This document shows, in pieces, positions 26,465 through 34,790 of a stretch of 64,000 nt of DNA. The position numbers and the translations under genes are program-made. The stretch spans positions 9,961,001 through 10,025,000 of the forward strand of contig NZ_CP117866.1 in assembly GCF_028736035.1 (NCBI RefSeq), written 5' to 3'. The notes below the pieces were generated by a model that was given only the letters and a program-made list of their open reading frames with translations, was not told the DNA's origin and did no database searches. The stretch comes from Streptomyces sp. T12 (lineage in GTDB: Bacteria; Actinomycetota; Actinomycetes; Streptomycetales; Streptomycetaceae). The first letter of the stretch is position 1. Each line of letters opens with the position of its first letter.

Positions 26465-27214
26465 TCAGGCCAGGTGCCGGGCGGTGATCTCCGCCGCCGC
26501 CTCGGCGACCAGCCGACCCAGCTCGGGCAGCCGGCCGGGCTCGAAGCGGGAGTCGGGCAGGGAGACGGCCACGGCGGCCAGCGGTGTGTCCTCACCGTCG
26601 AGCACGGGTGCCGCGATCGCGCAGACACCCTGCAGGTACTGGTTGTGGTTGACGGCGTAGCCACGCTCTCTCACGCGGTGGAGCTCCGCGCGTAGTTGCC
26701 CCGGGTCGGTGATGGTCTCCTCGCCGTAGCCCTCCAGCGTTCCCGCGGCGACCTCGTCTATCTCGGACTTCCGCAGGTGGGCGAGGACGGCGTTCCCGGT
26801 GGCGGTGGCGTGCAGGGGCGAGGTGTCGCCGATGGCGTGGAAGGTGCGTACGGCGTGGTCGCAGTCGACGCGGTCGACGACGACCATGCCGTGCAGGGCG
26901 TCCGGCACGGACAGGTGGATGGTCTCGTTCAGTGCGTCGCGGAGCCGGATCATGGGTTCGCGCGCGGCGGCGAACAGGCTGGAGCCCTGCAGGGCGGCCG
27001 GTCGTACGGCCAGGACGCGGGCGCCGATCTCCCATCGGGTGGTGTCCCTGCGGTTGGCGCGCAGCCAGCCCGCCTCGTTGAGTGTGACCAGGGTGCGCTG
27101 CACGGTGGACTTCGGCAGCCCGAAGAGCTTCGTCAACTCCCCGACAGTCACGGGTTGATGTCGGGCGACCGCCTCCAGAACCCGTAGCGACCTGGTCACG
27201 CTCTTCATTTCCAT
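26465..27214 (-). CDS. IclR family regulator (first tandem copy)
   Basis: The 249-residue protein has an N-terminal winged helix (residues 1-65, QPVTVGELTKLFGLPKSTVQ) and an IclR effector-binding domain. It is a close paralogue of the gene at 27478; the first half is nearly identical, while the C-terminal halves differ strongly and may bind different ligands. The ATG at 27214 (MEMKSV) matches the paralogue's start. A shared 39-bp motif upstream (27285-27323) suggests both copies bind the same sites. It lies beyond the GABA operon and points toward it. Confidence 0.9.
   Translation of the reverse strand: MEMKSVTRSLRVLEAVARHQPVTVGELTKLFGLPKSTVQRTLVTLNEAGWLRANRRDTTRWEIGARVLAVRPAALQGSSLFAAAREPMIRLRDALNETIHLSVPDALHGMVVVDRVDCDHAVRTFHAIGDTSPLHATATGNAVLAHLRKSEIDEVAAGTLEGYGEETITDPGQLRAELHRVRERGYAVNHNQYLQGVCAIAAPVLDGEDTPLAAVAVSLPDSRFEPGRLPELGRLVAEAAAEITARHLA
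26910..27070. repeat. 161-bp identical block, copy in first IclR gene
   Basis: This stretch is identical base for base to 27926-28086 in the second IclR gene (offset 1016 bp). It covers the end of the DNA-binding domain and the start of the effector domain. The flanks diverge sharply, pointing to recent gene conversion or selective homogenisation of an older tandem duplication. Confidence 0.95.
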
Positions 27215-27284
27215 TCGGTGCCCCCTCAGACCTGTGGACCTGGTTCTCACTTCTTGACTCCAGCACGGAGTCACGGTCATGATC

Positions 27285-27323
27285 CGTGCCGGATTCTAGC
27301 ATAGCGTGCCACAATACGGCACG
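27285..27323. promoter_or_regulatory. Inverted-repeat operator/promoter of first IclR gene
   Basis: A 39-bp element begins CGTGCC and ends GGCACG, with a conserved core GATTCTAGCA-AGCGT-CCACA. On the minus strand the core supplies TAGAAT, a good -10 for the IclR gene. The same element occurs at 28306-28344. The matched arms and length suggest IclR dimer binding and autorepression. A shorter GTGCC-N7-GGCAC repeat lies inside the right part. Confidence 0.65.
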
Positions 27324-27405
27324 ATGCTTGGATTCGGCCGATCAGCGGACCGGCCTTGAGGTGGGCCCCGGCCGGGCACAGGGCGGTGGCTGCAGTGATG
27401 CAAAG

Positions 27406-27449
27406 CCGAGGGCCGGCTCGCGCGCTGATGCGTGCGAGCCGGCCCTCGG
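27406..27449 (-). terminator. Hairpin terminator after second IclR gene
   Basis: Perfect 16-bp arms (27406-27421 and 27434-27449) enclose a 12-nt loop, 28 bases beyond the second IclR stop. It isolates that gene from the first copy, so the two are transcribed separately. Confidence 0.85.
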
Positions 27450-27477
27450 TCGACGGCTTGCGGGCCGTCGTCTGCGT

Positions 27478-28230
27478 TCAGGCGCCCAGGCGGCGCTGTG
27501 CGATCTCCGCGGCTGTGTCGGCGACGAGGCGGCCCCAGCTGGGTGCACGTTCACTGTCGTACCGTGCCTCGGGCATCGAGGCGGCGATGGCGGCCAGGGG
27601 GGTGCCGTCCTCGTCGAGCACGGCGGCGGCGACGGCGCAGACTCCCGGCCGGTACTGGTTGCGGTTGACCGCATAGCCGTCGGTGCGGATCCGGTCCAGC
27701 TCGGCACGCAGCTCGTCGGGCTCGACGGGCGTGGAGTCGCTGAACCGCTCCAGACCCGCCGCGATGAGCTCTTCGACGTCCCGCCTCGGCAGGTGGGTGA
27801 GGATGGCCCGTCCGACGGCGGTGGCGTGCAGAGGTGAGGTGTCGCCGATCGTGTGGAAGGTGCGTACCGCCTGATCGGAGTCGACGCGGTCCACCACGAC
27901 CATGCACTGCAGGGCGTCCGGTACCGACAGGTGGATGGTCTCGTTCAGTGCGTCGCGGAGCCGGATCATGGGTTCGCGCGCGGCGGCGAACAGGCTGGAG
28001 CCCTGCAGGGCGGCCGGTCGTACGGCCAGGACGCGGGCGCCGATCTCCCATCGGGTGGTGTCCCTGCGGTTGGCGCGCAGCCAGCCGGCCTCCGCCAGCG
28101 TGACCAGGGTGCGCTGCACGGTGGACTTCGGCAGTCCGAAGAGCTTCGTCAACTCTCCCACGGTCACGGGCTGATGCTGGGCGACCGCCTCCAGGATCCG
28201 CAGCGATCTGGTGACGCTCTTCATTTCCAT
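27478..28230 (-). CDS. IclR family regulator (second tandem copy)
   Basis: The 250-residue protein is a full IclR regulator: helix-turn-helix (residues 1-65) then effector domain, with MEMKSV at the start and a C-terminus distinct from its paralogue. It is divergent from the amine-oxidase-led catabolic region starting at 28510, and the 279-bp gap contains the 39-bp operator. It is the best candidate for the local repressor of that region. Its DNA shares 161 identical bases with the first copy. Confidence 0.9.
   Translation of the reverse strand: MEMKSVTRSLRILEAVAQHQPVTVGELTKLFGLPKSTVQRTLVTLAEAGWLRANRRDTTRWEIGARVLAVRPAALQGSSLFAAAREPMIRLRDALNETIHLSVPDALQCMVVVDRVDSDQAVRTFHTIGDTSPLHATAVGRAILTHLPRRDVEELIAAGLERFSDSTPVEPDELRAELDRIRTDGYAVNRNQYRPGVCAVAAAVLDEDGTPLAAIAASMPEARYDSERAPSWGRLVADTAAEIAQRRLGA
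27926..28086. repeat. 161-bp identical block, copy in second IclR gene
   Basis: Partner of 26910-27070. No mismatch was found over 161 bases, while the sequence on both sides differs at many positions. Confidence 0.95.
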
Positions 28231-28305
28231 CCGATTTCCCCCTGTTAATCCTCAATATTGTTGCCGGACACCCTCTTGACTCCCGTCTGAGCCACTGCCA
28301 TTCTC

Positions 28306-28344
28306 TGTGCCAGATTCTAGCACAGCGTTCCACATAGTGGCACG
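28306..28344. promoter_or_regulatory. Operator shared by second IclR gene and the amine-oxidase operon
   Basis: This 39-bp element matches 27285-27323 closely: TGTGCC at the left, GATTCTAGCA in the core, GGCACG at the right. A TCTTGACTCC box lies about 22 bases to its left, and its equivalent lies about 23 bases left of the first copy. On the plus strand this gives TTGACT as a possible -35 for the operon at 28510. On the minus strand TAGAAT is a -10 for the IclR gene. Confidence 0.6.
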
Positions 28345-28509
28345 GCCCTCCGAGGGATCCCCCCGAAGCGAGCCGGACTGCGAGAGACGCGGCGGTCAGC
28401 GAGCCGCAGGCCCACAAGAAGAGCCTGGCTCCCGCCCAAACCATCTCGAATCGAACAGCCTCACGTCGACGGCCCAGCATGCGCCTCGGCGATACGAAAG
28501 GAAAGTCCT

Positions 28510-29649
28510 GTGTCAGCTGCCAGGAAGCGCGTCGCGGTGGTCGGCGTCGGAACGATGGGCAGCCAGGCCGCCTGGCGGCTGGCGGCCCGCGGCGCCGAGG
28601 TCGTCGGATACGACCGCTACGCACCCGGCCATGACCGCAGCGCCGCCGGCGGCGAGTCCCGGATCTTCCGCAGCGCGCACTTCGAGGACTCCCGGTACGT
28701 CCCGCTCCTCAAGCACGCCGATGCCCTCTGGGAGCAGCTCCAACAGGAGACCGGCCGCGAGCTGCGCCGCCTGACCGGATGCCTCCTGATGGGGCCCACC
28801 GAGCACCAACAGATGGCCACCGTTCTTCAGTCCATCGCCGAGCACGACCTGGACCACGAGGTGCTGGACACCGACGACCTGGCCAAGCGGTTCCCGCAGT
28901 ACCGGATCGAGGACGGCGACGCGGCCGTTCTCGACCGCCGTGCCGGGTTCATCCGCCCGGAGCTGACGATCCAGACCGCCGCCCGCCGCGCCGAGCAGTT
29001 GGGCGCCGTGATCCACCGTTACAGCACGGTCCGGGAGATCGTCCCCGTCGGCGACGGCGTGGAGATCCGCACCGACTCCGGCAGTGAGCGCTTCGACACC
29101 GCCGTCGTCACGCCCGGCCCCTGGGTCAACGACCTGTTGCCCGACCTGCCGTGGGAGGTGGAAGTCCGCCGCCTCGTCAGCGCCTGGTACGTGCCCACCG
29201 CCCCCGACGCCTGGTTCGGCGAGGAGCGCCCGGCGTTCATCCGTACGGCACCCACCCACTGCTACGGCCTGCCCTCCCCGGACGGCATCTCGGTCAAGCT
29301 CGGACTGTCCCGCGCGCTGCACCGGCTCGCCGGCGACCCCAACCAGCTGGACCGCACCGTGCGGCCGGATGAGCTGGAGATCTTCTCCGAGCTGATCGGG
29401 CGTCACATGCCCGACCTGCATCCGGACCCGACGCGCCTCTCCGTCTACATGGAGGGCTACACCGAGAGCAGCCGCCCACTGGTCGGCCCGCTGCCCGGCG
29501 CCGAGAACGTCATCCTGCTCGCCGGCTTCTCCGGCCACGGCTTCAAGCTCTCGCCCGCCTTCGGTGACATCGCCGCGGACCTCGCGCTGGACGGCGCCTC
29601 GCCCCAGCCCATCGACTTCCTCTCCACCGTCGGCCGTACGGAGGCATGA
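28510..29649 (+). CDS. FAD-dependent amine oxidase, SolA/sarcosine oxidase-like
   Basis: The 379-residue protein has an N-terminal Rossmann motif (VGVGTMGSQAAWRLA) and the overall form of monomeric sarcosine or N-methyltryptophan oxidases (C-terminal FAD loop GFSGHGFKLSPAFG). It would oxidise a secondary or N-substituted amine to an imine, releasing hydrogen peroxide. Where many relatives have a flavin-linking Cys in C-x-Y-T, this sequence reads E-G-Y-T, so the flavin is probably not covalently bound. GTG start at 28510 after AAAGGAAAG. It is first in the long plus-strand catabolic region and overlaps the next gene by four bases (ATGA). Confidence 0.82.
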   Translation: MSAARKRVAVVGVGTMGSQAAWRLAARGAEVVGYDRYAPGHDRSAAGGESRIFRSAHFEDSRYVPLLKHADALWEQLQQETGRELRRLTGCLLMGPTEHQQMATVLQSIAEHDLDHEVLDTDDLAKRFPQYRIEDGDAAVLDRRAGFIRPELTIQTAARRAEQLGAVIHRYSTVREIVPVGDGVEIRTDSGSERFDTAVVTPGPWVNDLLPDLPWEVEVRRLVSAWYVPTAPDAWFGEERPAFIRTAPTHCYGLPSPDGISVKLGLSRALHRLAGDPNQLDRTVRPDELEIFSELIGRHMPDLHPDPTRLSVYMEGYTESSRPLVGPLPGAENVILLAGFSGHGFKLSPAFGDIAADLALDGASPQPIDFLSTVGRTEA

Positions 29650-30713
29650 CCATGCACGACACCACGCTCTCCGTCGGCACCCTGGTCGCCGAGCCGGGCA
29701 CCAAGGCACGCGGCACCGTCCGCGCCGACCTGGGCACCCTCACCGTGGACATCCCGCTGACCCTCGTCAACGGCGCCCGCCCCGGCCCCCGGGTCGTCAT
29801 CACCGCGGGTGTGCACGGCGGCGAGTTCCCTCCCATCGACGCCGTCGTGCGACTGGCGGACGGGCTGGAACCCGGCGAGGTGCACGGACAGCTGATCATC
29901 TGTCCGGTCGCCAACCCTCCCGCCGTGTACCAGGGGCGGCTCAACATTTCCCCGGTCGACGGCGTGAACCTCAACCGCGTCTTCCCCGGCGATCCGGTCG
30001 GCGGCCCCACCGAGCGGCTGGCCGCCTGGCTCTTCACCCACCTGGTCGACGCCGCCGACGTCTACATCGACCTGCACTGCGGCGGCATCGACCAGGTCCT
30101 GCGGGACTTCGTCGGCTACCGCCTCACCGGTGAACCGGACCTGGACAAGGCGACGGCCGAACTTGCAGGCTCCTTCGGTATCGAGGACGTCATCCTCGGG
30201 CTGACGCCCGAGGGCGGCAACAGTCATGCGGCCGCCGCCCGCCGGGGCGTCTCGGCGGTCCTCGTCGAGGTCGGCCAGCTCGGCCAGCGGGACGAGGCCA
30301 CTGCCCTCCGCCGCGTCCACGGCCTGCTGAAGGCACTTCGCCATCTGGGCGTCCTCGACCAGGACGGTTCCGCCCCGGCGCCGATCCGCGCATGGGTCTG
30401 GTCCGCCGGCGTCACCGCCGAGGCCACCGGCCTGTGGTACCCGGAGTTCTCCTTCGACGCCGACGTCATCGGCGAAGTCGCCGAGGGCGACCTCCTCGGC
30501 CGCATCGTCGACCCGACCGACGGCACGGAGTACACCGTCCACGCCCCGGCCGACGGCCGGATCTTCTACGGCATGCACGGCCTCACCGTCGCCCCCGGCG
30601 CCGAGCTCGCCGCCCTCGCCATCCCGTGGGACCCCGACACGGCCGCGCGGGCCGACACCCTCCGGGCTCCCGGTCTGGGCGCCGGATCCGACGAGGCGGA
30701 TCCCCGCCCCTAA
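29646..30713 (+). CDS. AstE/AspA-type zinc deacylase (first copy)
   Basis: The 355-residue protein belongs to the succinylglutamate desuccinylase/aspartoacylase family (M14-like zinc hydrolases). The first metal motif is GVHGGEFPP (H and E), and the third ligand is His in DLHCGG. Members remove acyl groups from N-acyl amino acids or diamines, including N-acetyl-diaminobutyrate in ectoine breakdown (DoeB). It follows the amine oxidase by ATGA overlap. A homologue lies at 36172. Two deacylases in one cluster suggest two acylated intermediates or a doubly acylated substrate. Confidence 0.85.
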   Translation: MTMHDTTLSVGTLVAEPGTKARGTVRADLGTLTVDIPLTLVNGARPGPRVVITAGVHGGEFPPIDAVVRLADGLEPGEVHGQLIICPVANPPAVYQGRLNISPVDGVNLNRVFPGDPVGGPTERLAAWLFTHLVDAADVYIDLHCGGIDQVLRDFVGYRLTGEPDLDKATAELAGSFGIEDVILGLTPEGGNSHAAAARRGVSAVLVEVGQLGQRDEATALRRVHGLLKALRHLGVLDQDGSAPAPIRAWVWSAGVTAEATGLWYPEFSFDADVIGEVAEGDLLGRIVDPTDGTEYTVHAPADGRIFYGMHGLTVAPGAELAALAIPWDPDTAARADTLRAPGLGAGSDEADPRP

Positions 30714-30788
30714 ACCCCATTTCAGCCGCCCCCCTTTCCACGTCCCCAGCCGCCCCTTCTCACGGCCAGCACCACCAGGAGGCACCAA

Positions 30789-31895
30789 ATGAAAGATGCC
30801 CGAATAGACCGCAGACTGTTCCTGCGCGGAATAGGAGGTGTCACGGCGGGTGTCGCCGCCGCGACCGCCCTCTCCGCCTGTGGTACCGGCACCAGCCGGT
30901 CCGGCGCCGGCAGCGGTGGCAAGGGCGGGAAGACGGTGGTCGTCCGTGACAGTGGCGGTTCCTATGGTGCGGCTCTGCAGAAGGCGATCTACACGCCGTT
31001 CACGCAGGAGACCGGCATCAGCGTCAAGGTGCTGAACCTGGACGATGCCCCGCTGCTGGCGCAGATCAAGCAGGGCCGCCCGCAGTGTGACCTCATCAAC
31101 AACTCGATGATGTCGCACACCAAGTACGTGGCCCAGGACGCCCTGGAGGCGCTGGACCGCGACCGGATCAAGAGCCTTGAGAGCGCGAAGATCCCGGACA
31201 ACCAGATCACCGACCATGCCATCGGCAGCAGCTTCTACGGCGCGTGTATGGCGTACCGCACGGACGCCTTCGGGGGTAAGAAGCCGGAGTCGTGGGCGGA
31301 CTTCTGGGACACCAGGGCGTTCCAGGGCGAGCGTTCGATGTGCAACCCGGATGGTGACCTGCCGGAGCTGGAGTTCGCGCTGCTGGCCGACGGCGTCCCC
31401 ATGGACAAGCTGTACCCGCTGGATGTGGACCGTGCCTTCAAGGTACTGACGCGGCTGCGGTCGGACATCAAGAAGTTCTGGGACAGCGGCCCGCTCCCCG
31501 GTGTGCTGCTCAGCCGCCAGGAAGTGACGATGTCCACCGTGTGGGACGGCCGGATCGCCGATCTGCAGAAGCAGGGCGTCCCGGTGGAGCGGCAGCTCAA
31601 CGGTATGCGCCGCCAGTTCCAGGGTTATGCCATCGCCAAGGGCGCGGCCAACGTGGACGCCGCCTACCAGCTGATGGACTTCTCGCTGCGGGCGGAGAGC
31701 CAGGCCGCCCTGGCCAAGGCCTTCCCGTCGAACCCGTCGTCCCCGCTGGCCTACACGAAGCTCACCAACGAGGAGCGATCCACGCTAGCGGGTGCGCCGG
31801 AGTACTACGACAAGGGTTTCGACACGGACATCGACTGGTGGCTGAAGAACGAATCGGCCGTCACCAAGCGCTGGTTGGAGTGGGCTCGTGGCTGA
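30789..31895 (+). CDS. ABC transporter substrate-binding lipoprotein, PotD-like
   Basis: The 368-residue protein has a Tat-type lipoprotein signal: twin Arg in DRRLFLRG and a lipobox LSAC at about residue 30. The mature part is a type-II solute-binding protein of the PotD/PotF (polyamine-type) family. It would capture the substrate outside the membrane for the importer encoded next. AGGAGG lies just before the ATG. The last codons overlap the ATPase GTG start, giving coupled translation. Confidence 0.9.
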   Translation: MKDARIDRRLFLRGIGGVTAGVAAATALSACGTGTSRSGAGSGGKGGKTVVVRDSGGSYGAALQKAIYTPFTQETGISVKVLNLDDAPLLAQIKQGRPQCDLINNSMMSHTKYVAQDALEALDRDRIKSLESAKIPDNQITDHAIGSSFYGACMAYRTDAFGGKKPESWADFWDTRAFQGERSMCNPDGDLPELEFALLADGVPMDKLYPLDVDRAFKVLTRLRSDIKKFWDSGPLPGVLLSRQEVTMSTVWDGRIADLQKQGVPVERQLNGMRRQFQGYAIAKGAANVDAAYQLMDFSLRAESQAALAKAFPSNPSSPLAYTKLTNEERSTLAGAPEYYDKGFDTDIDWWLKNESAVTKRWLEWARG

Positions 31896-33027
31896 ATTCG
31901 GTATCGCCGCACCGTCGGTGAAGGTGGCCGGCGGCAAGCCGGCCACCGCGACCGGCAAAGCGCTGTCGGTAGTGGCCCTGCGTAAGACCTACGGTGATGT
32001 CGTCGCCGTTGACGAGGCGTCGATGGAGATCGCGGCGGGTGAGTTCGTCACTTTCCTGGGCTCCTCGGGGTCGGGCAAGACCACGACGTTGATGATGATC
32101 GCCGGTTTCTGCGAACCCGACTCCGGCACCATCACCGTCGGAAGCCGTGACGTGACGCGGCTGGCGCCGCAGAAGCGGGGCCTGGGCTTCGTCTTCCAGC
32201 AGTACCTGCTCTTCCCGCACATGACGGTCAGTGAGAACGTCGCGTTCCCGCTCACGCTGCGCGGGGTGCCGAAGGACGAGATCCGCCGGCGGGTGGGGGA
32301 GACGCTGGAGATCGCGGGCCTGTCCGGGTTCGGCGGCCGTAAGCCGCGTGAGCTGTCCGGTGGTCAGCAGCAGCGGGTCGCGTTGTGCCGGGCGCTGGTC
32401 TACCGCCCGCCGGTCATCCTCATGGACGAGCCGCTCGGTGCCCTGGACAAGAAGCTGCGTGACCAGCTGCAGGTCGAGATCAAGTCCATTCAGCAGGAAC
32501 TCGGCCTGACCGTCATCTATGTGACACATGATCAGGAAGAGGCGCTGGTCATGTCGGACCGCATCGCGGTGATGCGCAACGGCCTGATCGAGCAGTTCGA
32601 CACCCCCAGGGAGCTGTTCGAGCGGCCGAAGACCCCCTTCGTCGCGGACTTCCTCGGCGCGGCCAACTTCCTCCCCGGCCGCATCGACAAGCATGACGGC
32701 GAGCACACCCTCGTCCGCCTCGACAAGGCCGGTGGTCTGATCAAGGCGCGCCGTCACCAGCTGCCCTCCGGCAGTCAGGTCAAGGTCGCCGTGCAGCCGG
32801 GCCGGCTGCGGGCCTGTGCAACCGATGACGGGTTCTGTACCGGCACGGTGGAAACCGCCACCTACGTGGGCACCCTGGTCCGCGCCGGGGTGCGGATCGA
32901 CGGCGGTGACGGGCCGTTGCTGCGCCTGGAAGTACCCGCCGGCCGGGGCCCCGTCGCCGGGGAGCGAATCGGCATCAGCGCGGACCCCGAGGACGTCAAC
33001 CTCTTCCCGACCGAACAGGCGGGGTGA
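31888..33027 (+). CDS. ABC importer ATPase, PotA-like
   Basis: The 379-residue protein has Walker A (GSSGSGKTT), the ABC signature (LSGGQQQR), Walker B (VILMDEP) and the H-loop (YVTHDQ). A TOBE-type C-terminal domain (from about residue 270) is typical of the PotA group. It powers uptake through the two permeases that follow. The GTG start at 31888 overlaps the binding-protein stop. Confidence 0.93.
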   Translation: MAEFGIAAPSVKVAGGKPATATGKALSVVALRKTYGDVVAVDEASMEIAAGEFVTFLGSSGSGKTTTLMMIAGFCEPDSGTITVGSRDVTRLAPQKRGLGFVFQQYLLFPHMTVSENVAFPLTLRGVPKDEIRRRVGETLEIAGLSGFGGRKPRELSGGQQQRVALCRALVYRPPVILMDEPLGALDKKLRDQLQVEIKSIQQELGLTVIYVTHDQEEALVMSDRIAVMRNGLIEQFDTPRELFERPKTPFVADFLGAANFLPGRIDKHDGEHTLVRLDKAGGLIKARRHQLPSGSQVKVAVQPGRLRACATDDGFCTGTVETATYVGTLVRAGVRIDGGDGPLLRLEVPAGRGPVAGERIGISADPEDVNLFPTEQAG

Positions 33028-33030
33028 GCC

Positions 33031-33927
33031 ATGGCCGCCACCCTCACCGCCAACCCTCCCGCCCGTCCCCGCAAGCTCCTGGCCTCGCGCAAGACCCGGG
33101 TCGGGATCCTGTACGCGCTGCCGGTCGTCGTCTATCTGCTGGTGCTGTTCGTCTACCCGATCTTCTCCACGCTGCTGCTCAGCCTGAAGGACGCCGACGG
33201 ATCGTTCACCCTGCACTGGTACGCCGACGCGCTCACGGGCGTCAACCTCTCCGTGCTGATCACCACGCTGCGGATCTCCGCCGAGACAGCCGTGCTCAGC
33301 CTGGTCTTCGGGTTCATTCTGGCGAACGCGATCTCCCGGCTCAGGCCCATCCTGGCGGGCCTGGCGATGCTCGTCGTGGTCGTCCCGCACTTCATCAGCG
33401 CCCTGGTACGCACCTACGGCTGGATCATCCTGCTCGGTGACAAGGGCCTGGTGAACGAGACCCTCACCGCCATGTCGGTCCCCGGAGCCCCGTACTCACT
33501 GCTCTACAACGAACTCGGCGTGGTCATCGGCACCACCTCCATGATGCTCCCCTACACCGTGCTCCTGCTGTACGGGGTGATGCGCGGGGTGGACCGCCGC
33601 CTGCTTGCGGCCGCGTCCAGCATGGGCGCGGGACGCGTGACCATCTTCCGCCGCATCTACCTGCCACTGGTCGCCCCCGGCCTGGCCAGCGCCGGACTGC
33701 TCAGCTTCATCCTCTCGCTGGGCTACTACATCACCCCGGCCCTGATGGGCGGACCCAACCAGACCATGATCGCCACCCTCATCAACCAGCAGGTGACCAA
33801 GGAGAACCAGTGGAACGGGGCCGCCGCCCAGGGCGTCATCCTGCTGGTCCTCACCCTCGCCGGACTGCTGCTGGTCAAGGCCGTGACCTCGCTCGGCGCC
33901 AGCCGTAAGAAGAGGAGCGCCACATGA
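33031..33927 (+). CDS. ABC importer permease, PotB-like
   Basis: The 298-residue membrane protein has six predicted helices and the EAA-type loop contacting the ATPase (AAASSMGAGRVTIFRRIYLP). It is one half of the translocation pore. The start lies three bases after the ATPase stop, and the next permease overlaps its end by four bases. Confidence 0.92.
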   Translation: MAATLTANPPARPRKLLASRKTRVGILYALPVVVYLLVLFVYPIFSTLLLSLKDADGSFTLHWYADALTGVNLSVLITTLRISAETAVLSLVFGFILANAISRLRPILAGLAMLVVVVPHFISALVRTYGWIILLGDKGLVNETLTAMSVPGAPYSLLYNELGVVIGTTSMMLPYTVLLLYGVMRGVDRRLLAAASSMGAGRVTIFRRIYLPLVAPGLASAGLLSFILSLGYYITPALMGGPNQTMIATLINQQVTKENQWNGAAAQGVILLVLTLAGLLLVKAVTSLGASRKKRSAT

Positions 33928-34790
33928 TGGAACTACGCAAGACCCTCGCCGGACGGATCGCCCTCACAGCAGTCGCCACCGTCATCCTGCTCTTCCTGGC
34001 GCTGCCGATCGTCGTCATCCTCGTCACCTCCTTCAGCAACAACGCCTTCGCACAGTTCCCGCCGGAGGCGTGGACACTGAACTGGTACAAGGCGCTGTTC
34101 GCCGACGGCAGCAAGTGGCCGGCCGCGCTCTCCCTGAGCGCCCTGGTCGCCGCCCTGAGCACCGTCTTCTCCCTCATCATCGGCGTCACCGCGGCAACCG
34201 CCCTGACCCGCAGCGAACTCCCCCTGCGCTCCGCGGTCTACGCCCTGGTCCTCGGCCCCCTGGTCATCCCCCAGATCGTCACCGCACTCGGCCTGTTCCT
34301 CCTCTTCGAACCCGCCGCCATGCTCGGCAGCCCCATCGCCATCGCCCTCGGCCACACCGTGCTCGCCTCACCCATCGCGGTACTCATCCTGATCGCCACC
34401 CTGCGCGGCATCGACGAACGTTTCGAAGACGCCGCCGCCAGCATGGGCGCCGGCCGCCTGACCATCGCCCGGCGCATCACCTTCCCCCTCGCCGCCCCCG
34501 GCATGATCGCCGCAGCGATCTTCTCCTTCATCACCAGCTTCGACGAGTTCTACATCTCCCAATTCCTCTCCTCCGTCGACACCGTCACCCTCCCCGTCCA
34601 GGTCTACAACTCCCTCACCTTCGAGATCGACCCCAGCGTGACCGCCGTCAGCGCCATCCTCATCGCCTTCGCCATCCTCGCCCTCGGCCTCGTCGCCCTG
34701 GTGCGCTGGCTCGGCTCCGGACAACAGGACTCCCTGCTCTCCGTCGAGAACACCGTCGGCGTCGCCAACCCCGGAGGCGAAGCCGTATGA
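33924..34790 (+). CDS. ABC importer permease, PotC-like
   Basis: The 288-residue membrane protein is the second pore subunit, with six helices and the EAA loop (AAASMGAGRLTIARRITFP). ATGA overlaps couple it to the preceding permease and the following aminotransferase, so transport and the first metabolic steps are produced together. Confidence 0.92.
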   Translation: MMELRKTLAGRIALTAVATVILLFLALPIVVILVTSFSNNAFAQFPPEAWTLNWYKALFADGSKWPAALSLSALVAALSTVFSLIIGVTAATALTRSELPLRSAVYALVLGPLVIPQIVTALGLFLLFEPAAMLGSPIAIALGHTVLASPIAVLILIATLRGIDERFEDAAASMGAGRLTIARRITFPLAAPGMIAAAIFSFITSFDEFYISQFLSSVDTVTLPVQVYNSLTFEIDPSVTAVSAILIAFAILALGLVALVRWLGSGQQDSLLSVENTVGVANPGGEAV

